A stretch of DNA of 64,000 bases. Source: Tetracentron sinense (Eukaryota; Streptophyta; Magnoliopsida; Trochodendrales; Trochodendraceae). Position 1 is the first letter of the stretch. Each line of letters opens with the position of its first letter. Shown piece by piece: positions 13,254 to 24,252 of the stretch. A program made the translations under genes and the position numbers. The stretch spans positions 34,357,965 through 34,421,964 of the forward strand of contig CM026557.1 in NCBI GenBank assembly GCA_015143295.1, written 5' to 3'. The notes beneath the pieces are model-generated. The model searched no databases, was not told the origin of the DNA, and saw nothing but the letters and a program-made list of their open reading frames with translations.

Positions 13254-16200
13254 TTTTCCTTCGATGGAACATTTTGGGCTCCATTACAGTTTTACTGGAA
13301 AAACAATATTTTTTCTGCAGTTGGACATTGGAGTAAGGCTTTGTATTCGAGATAGCTTGCTGCGATTGGCTCAAAGCGCAATGCAAAGGCATAGTTCTAG
13401 TACAAGCAGTTCCAATAAAAGTATCAAGGATGAAAATGAAGTTATTGGAAATGAAGAAATAAACAGTCATAACAGGTTAGTAACCCAAGTGCAATTCTGA
13501 TATTACTCATCTCAAGATATGGACTTTTTGTGATTGCATTGCATTCATGGGAAAGGTAATTGTAACTTGTCATAGATGTTTCAAAATTGCAAAAGTAATT
13601 TCTTTTTTATGTTGGACTATTGAAATCTAAGGATAAATCTCTTGTATATTTTATTATCTAATCATGAAGAACAATTAATTACATTGGCATTAATCAGTTC
13701 AATTGCTTTAATGATACCATGATGTGCTTTTAACTTCTTCAAATTAAGATCTTAAACTCACTAGTAGATTCCAGTCATCTCTATAGCATTTGCTTTGTTA
13801 CTTCTAACGTTTGAAATCATGCCTAGAGCATGAATCAGAAAGTGAGAAGGTAGTGTCAGTCTGGTAGGATTGACAGGTTTAAAAGGGTTGACCTAATGAT
13901 GTCAGCTGAAGTCATATATTAATACCAAAATGCTGGACTATCAGGAAGCATTTGCTCAAGTTGCTAAGATGAACTATGTTAGAGTGTTACTCTCTATTGT
14001 AAAAATTTTTACTTGGCCACTTCATCAATTAGATGTGAAGAATGCATTTTTTCACGTGAATTTATAGGAAGAAGTTTGCATGACACTTTCTCTAGGATTA
14101 AGAGTTTAGAATCAATAAAGCAGAGTATGTCGATTGAAGATGGCTGTCTATGGACTTAAACAGTCCCTAAGGGCTTAGTTTGAAAGATTCAATAGAGTTG
14201 TAAAGAGATTTGATTATATTTAGAATTATGTTGATCACAATCTGTTTGTGAAGCACATGGGTGGCACTATTACAGCTTTAATTGTATATATGGATGACAT
14301 TGTGGTAACATGTGATAATATTCAGGATATTTAGAGACTTGAGGTTTTTCTTAACAAAGAGTTTGAGATCAAGGATTTTGGGGCTTTAATCTATTTTATT
14401 CAGATTGAGGTTGCGAGATCTAAGAAGGGCATCTCTATCTACCAAAGGAAATATGTTTGAGACTTATTATGGGGCACGGGCATGCTTGGTGCAAAACTAG
14501 TTGATACACCTATTGAATTCAATCTCAACTCGACCATGAAGGTGGAGAACCTCTAGAGGATATTGGAGTATCCAGAGATTAGTTGGGAGATTGATCTACC
14601 TATACTTGACGCACTCATACATTACTTATGCAGTTAATGTAATCTGTCAGTTTATGCATAAGCCATAGACTATTCATCTAGAAATAGCAGAAAGGATTCT
14701 AAGGTATCTTAACTCCTCTCTTTAAAAAGGTTTTCTCTTTTCTGAAATAATGGACACCTACGAATTGAAGGATATACAGAATCACAGATACAGATTGGGC
14801 AGGTTCTGTTGCAGACAAAAGATCAGCATCAGTTTATTGCACCCTTGTTGGTAGAAATCTAGTCACATGGAGAAGTAAAAAAGCAGATAATTCAATTATC
14901 ACAAGATTAAGTTCTGAGGCAGAATACAGGGAAATGGCACATAGAGCATGCGAGTTACTGTGGCTCAAGGTTTTAATGACAGAAGCAGGATTTCTAGTTC
15001 AAAAAAAAAATTGTACTATAACATGATAGAACAAGGCATTGAGGTTGACAAACATTTTATTCATGAAAAAGTTGCACTAAGAATAATTTGCTACGTCTAC
15101 AAATGACACCAAAGAAGTAAAAGTGTAGTCTCGTGCAAACACATATATGCATAGTTATATACTTGAATTCAATTATCATAATACTCAATATGTAGTCATA
15201 ATACTCAATATGTAGTGTATTATAATAATCTCTCAACAATAACTAGCAGCACAACCCATGCTACATATATAATATCTTGCCTCATTGCTCCTAGTGGCCT
15301 CTCAAGAATCACTTTGATTTGTCAACTTTATCTCCACTCTTTTCTTCTCTAGTAGGCACTACAGTCAAGTATTTTTCTTCTAGTGCTCCATATATCCTTT
15401 TCAAAAGCTGTTAAAGGAAGACTGCACACTTTGCATCATACTAGGTGGATTTCACCAATTCAGTGGAGACAAGAGACCATTGCTATTTTTGTAGAATTAT
15501 TAGGAAAATTGAAGTGAAAAACAAAAGAATTTTGTTATTTTCATAGAATTATGAAAACCAAAGTGAAAGGCCTTACTAAGATGAAGATGGGAAAGGATTT
15601 AGGACCATATGATATTCCAATTGAAGAGTGAAAATGTATGAGGAAAAACTGCGATATCCTGGCCGTCAAAGTTATTTAATAATATTTTGAAGACTAGGAA
15701 AATGCCTGAATTATGTAGGAGAAGTAATGTAGTAGTACATAGCTACAAGAATGAAGGAGATGCCCAAAGTTGTACCAATTACTGCGAATCAAACTCATGA
15801 GTCATACTATAAAGCTACGATAGAGGGCGATGGAGAAAGGTTTAAGAAAAATCACCGAAGTTTTAGAAAACCAATTTGGATTCATGCTGGGGAGGTCTAT
15901 TATTGAGGCTATCTTCTTACTTGGATAATTGTTAAAAAAGTTTTGGGCGAAGAAGAAAAATCTGCATATGGTATTTTTCGACTTGGAAAAAGCTTATGAC
16001 AGAAGTCCGAGAGAATTAATCTGGTGGGTGTTGGGGAAGAAAGAATTTCAGAGATAGTATTTTGATATCATTAAGAAAATGTGTTGTAATAGGCATAATA
16101 AATAAGCCCATTACTCTTTATTGTTCTTATAGTCTAGTATCTTAATTACTTATAAGCTTTGATGTACCTAAAGGCATTTATGTCCTTTTATCTCATTAGT

Positions 16201-19200
16201 AATATAAAAAGGAGATCTAGAGGGAATGGAAACATTCTCTCTCTCTCTCTCTCTCTCAAACCCTAAAGTACCAAAACCCTAGTTTTCCACTTGGAATTAG
16301 AGCAGGACAAGATCCAAAGCGACAAAACACTGTCAAAGACCAAAAGAGCCTAACCCAAGGGCTGATGGTGTATGCCTAATGTCAGCAGTTGTGGTGATTT
16401 TTTAGAGCATATTATTTTTGGAGAATTGTATATTTTTTTCCAAATTTTTTAAAGGTGTTTGAATGGTCTTATACCCATTCATTTGATTTCAGGGAAAAAA
16501 CTCAGTTTCGTGATTAATCACTTAGGTGGAGCTTTTAGGACTGAAGTGCTAAAGATTGTTGAGTTTTATTGTTATAAATTTTTTAATGAAGTTTTTGTGA
16601 AGTTTGGCTTAGAATTGAAGGTTTCACAAGGTTTAATTTTGGTATATATGCTTGGGCTGTGCAATCACTTGTATGACTTTTAATTGAAGTTGATTTTTTT
16701 AGTAGTAATTGGCAAGCTGATTTGTGTAAATCAACTGTTTTTTCTCATTGTTTTAGGTGTTTGGGAGGCCTACGACTTGTTCATATCACATGGTATAGTC
16801 CCAAAATTGACTATGTCAGGGATGAGTGGTATGGAGGGGTAGCTCATCGAGCACTGGCAGCCTGGGATTTTCATCTTATATAACCTCCCTACCAGAATCC
16901 TAATTTGCAGATTACGACTATGAAGTTAGATGGTCATAATTTTTTGGAATGGTCTTAATCTGCAAGTATGTTTATTGGAAGTATGAGAAAATTTTGGCAT
17001 ATCATTGGGCATGTGGTGGAGCATAGTTGATGTAGATCGAGGGCCATTTGGAATTGATCTCAATCACCCAAGACCAAGGAAGGCCATCCGACCAGCCTAA
17101 GGAGGTTCTCAACTAAGGTCTATAAACTTTTATGAGCCCCCTTATAAAAGGAGGGCCCATATTAGGCCCATAAGGGTAGCCGGCCAGCCCATTAGTCTTT
17201 TATTAGTTACTACTTAACGAGTTAGAATATTAGTAGGATTTGTTTCTAATTTTATTAGAGTCCTAGATTTGGAGTTTTCTCAATTAGGAAGCTGAGTTAG
17301 ATTAGGATTTTGAAAGATCTTTTATTTGTAAAAACTAAAGAACCGACTAACCGTACCTTTTGGAGTAGTGCGGATTTTTTAAAGAAAGTTTAATAAGAGC
17401 TAGGAAGCATGGATACGGATATGGGATACGGGTATGATACGATACAGGTACGGCGATACAGCAAAATCTAAAAAAACAGGATACGGGTACGGCCAGGATA
17501 CGTCTGTATTTAAAAAAAATAAATAATAATACTATATTTTGTATTATAATCACAAAATAACCATTGGGTATGGTATATGTATATTTTTTGTTTAAGCCGA
17601 ATGGAACCCTAAAGGATTTTTTTTTAAAAAATCCAAAAAGTAGAAGGGCAAATCAGTAAAATCGCCTAAATGGAACCGTGCCGTATCCCGATCGTATCCC
17701 TGCGTATCCATGCATATCCCTGCCGTATCCTAAATAAATAAACTGTTTTAATTTGATCAGATACTTCTAAGTCGTATCAGATACGTATCCCACCGTATCG
17801 GAGGCTTATCCGTATCTGATACGTATCGGATACGGGTACAACGACCTATTCAAAGTATCCATGGTTCACAGAATAAGTGGGTCTTATTACTTTTAAAGTT
17901 GCTAATATTGATTTTAAAGATTGTGATTCCTTTGTTTATGCTTGATTCAAGTAATTATTATTACTCTCCTTGCATTGATATTGTGTAGGACTCTTGGTAT
18001 TGAAGATTGAAAGAGAGGTTGATTGAGTTGAAGCAAACAAGCCTAGAGATTCTTCTCTGAGGATGCCGTACCATCTGAATTAGTCAGTTGTATTAATTTT
18101 GATCTTCAACTGATTCAGATTTGGTTTGATCCTTGAAATCTATAACTGAATTAGAGTTTATTCCCTAGAGTTCAACATTTCCCTAAGTCTTTCTTAAGGA
18201 TTCATCTAACCGGATTCTAAATTTTGTTTTAGTCATACATCAGTGACAAGAACATACCCTAAGAATCAATTTCGGATTCCAATCTCCAATTGAGAAATCC
18301 TAATTTGGCTATTTGGATAAATTTGGGACTCCCAAATTTCTTCTAAGATCTGAAGATTGTTCATAATTTCTTGAGGGCTTTTGATTAGTGGACATAATCT
18401 GACCTGAGTATACATTCAATTTGAGTTTCAGATTATTAATTTTGCGTTAACTGAGAATTTACATCCTTCTGAAAATTTCCAAAATTGTCCCCAATTTGTC
18501 AAAACCCGACTAATCTAGATATTTTAGATTGTTGTGAACTTTATGTAGAGGTCTTATCTAATCTCTAGATTCTGATTGTGGTGTTTATTTCTGTATCGGA
18601 ATTTTCAAATTACCTAAATAACCCTGTCTGAAATTCACATAGCGCATCATCGAGTTCTACATCATCTACGCCACTTCTTTCTGCTCAGTCTTATTCTAGG
18701 GAAACGTTGACATTTTCTCGGGATGAACTTGAGAGCCTTCGACGCCTATTTCCTCAATGGGATCACTCTTTCCCATCATTCACCTCTCTTTCTTAGTCAA
18801 GTATCAATACTTCTTCTTTTGTACATCATATCTCTTCTTTACCTTCATCTGGCTACTCATGGATTATTGATTTAGGAGCCTCTAATCATATATCTGGTAC
18901 ATTCTTTTTTCTGCATATTATTTATATCCTAGTAAAGCTAAAGTCAAGGTTTCTGATGGTTTCGTTTTTCCATTTTTGAGAAGGGAACTATTAAGCGTCT
19001 CTCTTAGTCTCCCTTTGTCTTCTGTTGTCCACATACCTGGTTTTTATTCTAAGGTTCTATCTGTTAGCAGCTTGACTAAGACATTGAACTATAGTGTAAC
19101 TTTCTTTCCTTTACATTGTATATTTCAAGATCTGGAGACACAACAACAGATTAGGAGTGGGCCTCAAGTTGATGGTCCTTACCTTTTCGATCCTGCTCCT

Positions 19201-20942
19201 GCTTCTTGTGCACTCCAGTCTACTAGTAGATGCAATAAAGACTAGGATTTGCTTTGGCACAACCGGCTAGGTCATTTGTCTTTTTAGTTTTTGTGTTTTC
19301 GAGTTTGTTTACATCTGTCTGTCCGCTAAGTTTATAGTGTGAAGTGTGTGAACCGGCAAAACATTGCTACGTCTCTTTTCCTCCTGGTAATAAAAAATTC
19401 AGTTTCCTTTTGATATTGTGCATTTTGACGTGTGGTCCTTCTCCCTACTTTGTCTTCCATTATTTTATAAGATGGTAAAGACAGTTTGACAAGAATATCA
19501 AAGTGTTCAGATTTTACAATGGCCAAGAGTATTTAGAAGGACAATTACAGTCATCTAGCAGAACATGGAGTAGTTCATAGGAACAATTGTATTCATACTC
19601 CACAACAAAAGGAGTAGCTGAAAAAAAATAACGTGAATTGAGATTGTGAAGAAAGTTTTGATAACACACGATTTAACAAAAGTTCTGGCTTTTAATAGAA
19701 CAAAATGGTGGAAGAGGAGTCGTGTTGCCAATCCCAAGTATTTGGGATAAGACATTGCCGACTACGACGATGATGAAGATAATGCTCTCTATATCCATTT
19801 AGTTCTTTGATTTATTCCATCACTATTTGCTCACAGATTTGTCTGACTTGACTGATAATTTCTTATACACTTGGTTGTCAAATTCAGATTTTTCCTGGGA
19901 AACTGAATCAACTTTGCCTTTTCAACTATCCATAACTAGTGCACAGTTGTGTGACATATCAAGCATTAGAAATACAACTTTGGTCATTTTGTGCATTAGT
20001 TCTTGATACCTTGCTAATCAATAGAGATTGGAGGAACTACCCTTTCTCCTTCCAAAAGAAAGGGAAAAAAGAAAAAGTAATAGAATTTGGAAAGAAGATA
20101 AGTGTATCATTACCTACGTTGGACTGACGACTAATTTTTAGGCAAAATTTTTTGTTTTGTCACTGAATTTTCTGCATCTTGTTAAAATTCATAATGATTT
20201 ATTAGTTAATTCAAGACTGGATAATTCTTTTTGAAACAATGGAACCAATACTCCTTGCATCTGCTGCTTAAGTTACCATACCCTTACCCTCAACTTTGTT
20301 ATTGAGATGGGTTCTCCACTTCTCCCTAGCTCATGCTTCCAAATTCCAACATCAACTATTTCTTGGAATTATATTTTTTTCCTTTTCGAAGATCATTGTG
20401 TGCCGTGGAGGCCTTGCCCAATCAGATTTTGTGTTCTGCTCTGCAATGAAACACTGATCTTTTATTTGAGAACCCATGCTCAATCAAAGCACCATCATAG
20501 TTGTGCTTTTGCCCCATTACCAATTATAACAATGTATTTTTTGTTACTTCCACAGTTCCACGGTATAACTGCTTCCTAACACAAGCCTGACCTCATTTTA
20601 TCTTAACCTTTCTGAAACTTCTGTTATTTCAGGTATGCTAGAATTCCTGATGCGGAAACGGAGACCAATGCCATAGACCGGACCGTCGCTCATTTGCTCT
20701 TCCACAGGCCTTTGGAACCATCAGCAAAACAGGAGATACCCGAATCGTCTGTTTCAATTAAGCTCCCTTGTGAACCTAAAATAACAGGCTTATGTGAGAG
20801 TTCTACACAAAATCTCTCTCACCAAGGATCTTTGGCTGAGCCACAGCACGGGGATCAGTACCTTTACATAAACACTTCTGAGAATGCCTCAAACAACAAT
20901 CCAGATGATGGTGGAGTTATGGACGTTGAAGCCTCGCAATGA
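5780..20942 (+). CDS. LNK2: LNK2-type night light-inducible and clock-regulated coactivator (start exon missing)
   Basis: Seven exons join in frame with GT-AG introns: 5780-6155, 6248-6377, 6561-6903, 7016-7102, 12435-13163, 13321-13475 and 20633-20942, encoding 709 residues to a TGA stop. The N-terminal block [20 protein letters not shown] is the LNK2 signature; family members start with about eight further residues (an MFDWNDEE-like exon), not found here. Later come the acidic block [17 protein letters not shown], a basic glutamine-rich helix ([20 protein letters not shown]), and the C-terminal blocks [20 protein letters not shown] and [19 protein letters not shown]. In Arabidopsis, LNK proteins bind the MYB-like RVE8/RVE4 factors and activate evening genes such as PRR5 and TOC1 in the nucleus. 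Introns 4 (5.3 kb) and 6 (7.2 kb) are swollen by transposons. Exon 4 could read past 7102 to a TGA at 7154. Confidence 0.9.
7154..7310 (+). repeat. Possible short LTR end with tRNA-Met primer-binding site
   Basis: TTGGTATCAGAGCC near 7296-7309 is the classic initiator-tRNA-Met primer-binding site of plant LTR elements. Before it lies a pyrimidine-rich leader ending ACTAAACCA, as LTR 3' ends often look. The sequence from TGAACAATG (7154) to there would be an LTR of only about 140 bp. I found no matching second LTR before exon 5, so this may be a truncated or TRIM-like element. Confidence 0.3.
7640..11140 (-). pseudogene. LINE ORF1-like (DUF4283-type) relic, interrupted by a MITE
   Basis: Conceptual translation of the minus strand gives broken pieces of one protein. 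They include a start-like block with [12 protein letters not shown] and [10 protein letters not shown] (about 11010-11126), a block with a [16 protein letters not shown] sense in a shifted frame (about 10200-10330), and a lysine/arginine-rich block (about 8900-9100). Such proteins are the ORF1 or zinc-knuckle-like ORFs of plant non-LTR elements. Frameshifts are frequent, and an 18-bp in-frame tandem duplication occurs at about 10985-11020. The MITE at 9320-9925 splits it. It lies antisense in LNK2 intron 4. Family assignment is from resemblance only. Confidence 0.5.
9320..9925. mobile_element. hAT-type MITE, family B copy 1
   Basis: It starts CAAGGTTTAAAAAAAGGG and ends TTTTTTTAAACCCTG, forming inverted ends. 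A perfect 8-bp duplication GTTTGGAG flanks it (9312-9319 and 9926-9933). Near both ends are repeated GTTACGTAAC/TTTACGTAACG palindromes, with an AT-rich centre. It interrupts the minus-strand LINE relic. A related copy is at 54186-54664. Confidence 0.85.
11141..12434 (+). other. LNK2 intron 4, distal part
   Basis: This probably holds the 5' part of the antisense LINE relic (to about 11900) followed by unassigned sequence. A TATA-like ACTATAAAAAGC lies near 11943. I see no supported coding exon. The intron ends with the acceptor TTCTTCGCAG at 12425-12434. Confidence 0.35.
13183..13251. repeat. (TA)n microsatellite, about 34 units
   Basis: An uninterrupted TA run of about 69 bp occupies nearly half of the 157-bp LNK2 intron 5 (13164-13320). 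It begins about 20 bp after the donor and ends about 70 bp before the acceptor. Length polymorphism is likely. Confidence 0.95.
13476..13879 (+). other. LNK2 intron 6, proximal part
   Basis: AT-rich intron sequence after the donor CAG|GTTAGT at 13475/13476. Nothing recognisable. Confidence 0.5.
13880..15010 (+). pseudogene. Copia RT-RNase H relic
   Basis: Reading across stops gives Copia reverse transcriptase blocks in order. These are [18 protein letters not shown] (near 13945), [14 protein letters not shown] (14020-14070), VYGLKQS (14145-14170), the catalytic VYMDDIVVT (14283-14310), [14 protein letters not shown] (near 14360-14400), then an RNase H part with a SHGEVKK-like region near 14860. 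At least ten in-frame stops exist. No LTRs were found beside it, so it is a fragment inside LNK2 intron 6. Confidence 0.85.
15011..15559 (+). other. LNK2 intron 6, unassigned stretch
   Basis: AT-rich, with an imperfect tandem duplication of about 17 bp (CATAATACTCAATATGTAG) at about 15177-15214. No gene was recognised. Confidence 0.4.
15560..16080 (+). pseudogene. LINE reverse transcriptase relic
   Basis: Broken translation shows plant non-LTR RT hallmarks: [16 protein letters not shown] near 15580-15625, an [19 protein letters not shown] block (15864-15920), and [19 protein letters not shown] (15964-16020), the RT palm motif that contains one catalytic aspartate. Several stops and frameshifts are present. 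The later YADD-type block is absent. It sits immediately before an LTR-like sequence in LNK2 intron 6. Confidence 0.85.
16082..16290 (+). repeat. Probable short LTR followed by PBS-like site
   Basis: It starts TGTTGTAATAGGC, contains ATATAAAAAGG as a TATA-like box (about 16200), a TC-microsatellite leader, and ends near TTTTCCA. Just after it comes CTTGGAATTAGAGC, a diverged initiator-tRNA-Met primer-binding site. This is the expected 5' end of the Copia relic that follows. No matching 3' LTR was identified. Confidence 0.5.
16291..19790 (+). pseudogene. Copia gag-pol relic, expanded by insertions
   Basis: Pieces appear in Copia order: gag with [13 protein letters not shown] (16918-16957), a protease-like [14 protein letters not shown] (18860-18900), a GAG-pre-integrase stretch with [16 protein letters not shown] (about 19160-19220), and an integrase piece near 19500-19620 with a GQEYLE-like and a TPQQKGV-like motif. 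About 1.6 kb of non-coding sequence, including a MITE at 17400-17871, separates gag from protease. Stops are numerous. RT and RNase H are missing. Confidence 0.7.
17400..17871. mobile_element. hAT-type MITE, family D (GATACGG words)
   Basis: Inverted ends CTAGGAAGCATGGATAC and, on the other strand, CTGTGAACCATGGATAC match at 13 of 17 positions. Flanking 8-mers AATAAGAG and AATAAGTG match at 7 of 8. The subterminal regions are crowded with GGATACGG, CCGTATCC and GATACGTATC words, many palindromic. There is no coding potential. It is nested inside a Copia relic in LNK2 intron 6. Confidence 0.75.
19791..20632 (+). other. LNK2 intron 6, distal part
   Basis: No transposon or exon was recognised. 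The intron ends at the acceptor GTTATTTCAG (20623-20632) before the last coding exon. Confidence 0.4.
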
Positions 20943-21359
20943 CGAAAGATGTATTAAGAAAAATATTAATTTGGGCAACCTCTTTAGTTCTTTTATACCG
21001 ATTAATTTGCTTTTCATGCATATGATTATATGGATTTGCTGGTAATGAGGTGGTTCTTCCATTATCAGCCAACTGGATCTTTGTCAACTATGGATTACGA
21101 AGGCTCAAACATCACTTCGACGAAGAGTGATCTATCATTTCCTATGTGGGAAGTCATGTTTAATTAGCTGTCTTACTTATAGAAATTGTGTATGTTCGAA
21201 AGATTGACTGGTTTGTGTTCCTGACAATCTCACTCTCACTCTGTGTGGTGACTATTGTGATTGAATTTTAGTCTGGTGTATTTAGAATCCATGGGTGTGA
21301 AAACCATGAAGCTACTGAATGTCACCTTCAAAGTCTTGGCATATATATATGTTTATCAT
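20943..21359 (+). other. 3' untranslated region and flank of the LNK2-type gene
   Basis: It follows the TGA at 20940-20942 and is AT-rich, as plant 3' ends are. The cleavage site cannot be placed from sequence. Confidence 0.4.
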
Positions 21360-21944
21360 TCTACTAATATAAAAGTACAAGGCGTATGCAAAACTTTACT
21401 TGGATGTAAATGCCCTATAACTTAATTTATTTAATACATAACTTATGATATAACTAAACTTTAATTAAGTCACTATTTAATATTATGTGGGACCCATTAT
21501 TAAAAGAAAGAGAGTTGGTTTAGGACCCTACCATATGTTAGGGAAGAATTCTATTTCTATAGAAAGAGTCTCTCGAAAAGGAGCTAGAGTTGGTTTAGGA
21601 TTCTATCATATTTTAGGAAAGACAACCATGAATAGTATTTTCTTATAATATTCACACCCCGATTGAGAAGGACCATAGAAATTCCAGATTGGCATCCAGG
21701 GAGCAACCAAGAAAAGATAAATAAAATTTTCTAATATTAAATTTTAAATTAATATAAGAAATATTAAATTTAATTACTCTATTATATTTATATATAAAAT
21801 ATTATATTATATTAAAAAAATTATTTAATATAAAGAGAGTAATGTGACGTCTAATGAAAATATATTAAAAATTATATATTTTTTCTAAATTTTATTTTAA
21901 TAATGAAAAAATTATACGTGCAAGACACGTGCACTTTTACTTAG
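21360..21944 (+). mobile_element. Candidate non-autonomous Helitron
   Basis: The left end TCTACTAATATAAAAG resembles plant Helitron 5' ends, which start with TC. The right end has a short hairpin-forming GTGCAAGACACGTGCAC (about 21918-21934) followed by a few bases and ACTTAG, close to the Helitron CTRR terminus. The inside is AT-rich and non-coding. The expected flanking A/T is not perfect on the left, so a terminal-repeat MITE remains possible. Confidence 0.4.
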
Positions 21945-22618
21945 TATATATATATATAACAAAATAATTCTCTCCAAAAGCCACAAGTAAAAACTGTATC
22001 ACGATCAGACACTATAGAGCATATACCATGAAGCTTGAAAACGTGATCAACGAAGGCATGTGCTATATTAGTGGCCGTCTAAGGATGCGACAATGGAATG
22101 AAATGCACGTATTTGCTTAGACGATCGACCACGCCACCACAAAAATCACTGTTTTACCATGGGAAGGAGGTAGTGCATCAATAAAATCCATTGAAATATC
22201 CGTCCAAACCTTTGAAGGTATTGGTAGGGGTTGTAACAGCGGTCACCCGAATGGGCTCTTTTGAGAGAAAGAGAAAGGCCACCAGGAAGTAGTCAAGCAC
22301 GGACCACTTAAGGACCCCGATCTGCAACCTGAAGGTGCTTCAACCAGGCTAGCTATCTCGGTCAAGTCAATTGGTCTGGACATACTATGCTCACTGGTGT
22401 TCCTTTCCTCCCGGCCTTGCTACAAGTGAAGAAGCTACTTGTTTTGGCTCTGCATTTATCTCTGCCACTGGCTGGGTGTAGCAACGGATTCCAATTTGTT
22501 TCTTTGGTACACATCCCAAGCTGCCACATAATGTTGGACATCTTTCTTAAGTCCTTTCCACCAAAAATTCCTTCGGAGGCGTTTGATAGTCTTCAAGTTA
22601 CCGGCATGCCCGTCCTCA

Positions 22619-23811
22619 TGTCACAGTCAACTTTTTTATTTTGCGGAACAATCGTGCGGTGCCTCGATTATCCCATGATCTCGACCAGTCTTACACCATT
22701 ATACCATCCATCCACTGAACCGACCCAACATCTCGTGCTACAATGCTACGATAAAGTACAGCCCACTACCGAGTCTCATCCGTTAAGCTACGATCAGTTG
22801 GCTTACGCATTACTTCATCGTGTCGCACCCGACACTCGTCCAACACACAAGGTTCCCGCGTCACCAAGGTTCCGTTTCGCACATCTCTTATAATGCTAAG
22901 GTTTCCTGATCAAGCCGAACATCCAACACGTCCGGATACTCTCGAACACGACTATCGGTCATCCTCACGCATCGCGGATAGCGTAGGAGCATCACTGCCC
23001 CATTCACAGAGCATTGAGGGCATAACGCCCACAACGCGATCCTCGGTCCTCTAACTGAGTATCCCAACCATACCTTGCATCACTCCTAGACGACCATGAT
23101 ACATATTGCATGCTTAAAGGCCGAACTAGGGTGAAACCTCTTGCCCGAAGGCTCCGCGTAGTGCTAGGATATTCATCTCCTTTGCACCGTCCTTGGATAC
23201 TCCAACAACCATCCAAGGAGACTCCAAGATCTCCTTTAGGATCCTAGAGCCCGCCCCCAACTCCTTTGGGGTTGCTCATTAGGTGGCCCTAGATGTGCCA
23301 CAAGAGAAGGTAGAGCTACGCCCTTCTTCTCGAGGTGGATGCTAAACCTTTCACCCATCACCAGAATGAAACATCTCATATGTTGGTGGAGTCATATTGG
23401 TCTTTTAAGGAATAATACATTGAATTTCCACAAACCGTCTGTACCAATGAACTCATATCGACTTCCTTTTCAAATGAAGGTACTATCGGCCCTACTTCCA
23501 ACATATCATGTGGGCCCTACAATACTCGCCAACATGTGTTCGACCAAGCACCAAGCTTAAGGTTCACCCCATAACTCTTCGCGTGCACTTCACCCAAACC
23601 ACAATATCTCGTACACAACATCAAGAAACTTCCGTGTCTCTTCACTTCGATACCTCAACACCAAGGTACCAACCTTACACAACGCTGTGCTATCGCTTGT
23701 ATAGTGCATCACCTATCTCCTAAGTGCTGTATTGGCATCCCTTGCCCATGCTCAGGCCATCCCGATCCATTATCACAGTTATAGCACTACTTAACCACTT
23801 TGACCGTGACA
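22619..23811. mobile_element. Solo LTR inserted in the Gypsy integrase
   Basis: The ends TGTCACAGTCAA and TTGACCGTGACA are inverted repeats matching at 11 of 12 positions, beginning TG and ending CA. The Gypsy protein reads YHDSAE on one side and resumes with GHAGNLKT on the other, so the sequence between is an insertion. A duplicated CTCA sits at both junctions. The interior (1.19 kb) is more GC-rich than its surroundings and has no coding homology I recognise, as expected for an LTR left by recombination. Confidence 0.75.
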
Positions 23812-24054
23812 CTCAGCTGAATCGTGGTATTGACGTAGAATAATAGTTTTGCTAGGACTGGCTGAATCTACCACAAGTCGTCCTTTTTGTAGCAGCCTAT
23901 GTGCGTCCATGATATAGTGTGGATAGCCCTCCGGATTTGTCTCAATTTTGGAACTTAAAATTTTCATATAGGGTTATGACATTCTTGCAAAATATCATCG
24001 ACCCATTGATACATAGGTGTAGATAATGCCGCCATAGATGATAAACCGTGGGGT

Positions 24055-24252
24055 TTCATGTGTTTGTGTCTGGGCTTTGTCCCTTGTTGCAGTGTTTTTG
24101 TGTGTAGCCGATTTGGGGGGTCTTTGTTCGCCCCTGGGGCGTCCTTTTTCTCTCTTCTTCTCTTTGTTTCTTCTTTATTTATTTTAATAAATTTGGTTGG
24201 GGTCCACCTTAACCCCAGCTTTCCTCGTTCCAAAAAATAAAATAAAAAATCA
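24055..24252 (+). mobile_element. 5'-truncated LINE 3' tail
   Basis: It is a T-rich untranslated tail ending in AAAAAATAAAATAAAAAA, the form of plant LINE 3' ends, inserted in the opposite orientation within the Gypsy RNase H/connection region. The Gypsy frame reads NQVADF before it and SMAALSTPMYQWVDDILQ after it. Truncation at the 5' end is normal for target-primed LINE insertion. Confidence 0.6.

Noticed and set aside
12387-13355. A single 322-codon ORF covering the large LNK2 exon
   Set aside because: Its first codons are intron sequence before the acceptor at 12434, and its last part is a TA microsatellite read as an Ile-Tyr run past the donor at 13163.
22387-22893. 168-codon plus-strand frame
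   Set aside because: It spans the antisense Gypsy integrase and the edge of the solo LTR, so it is a chance frame across a nested insertion.
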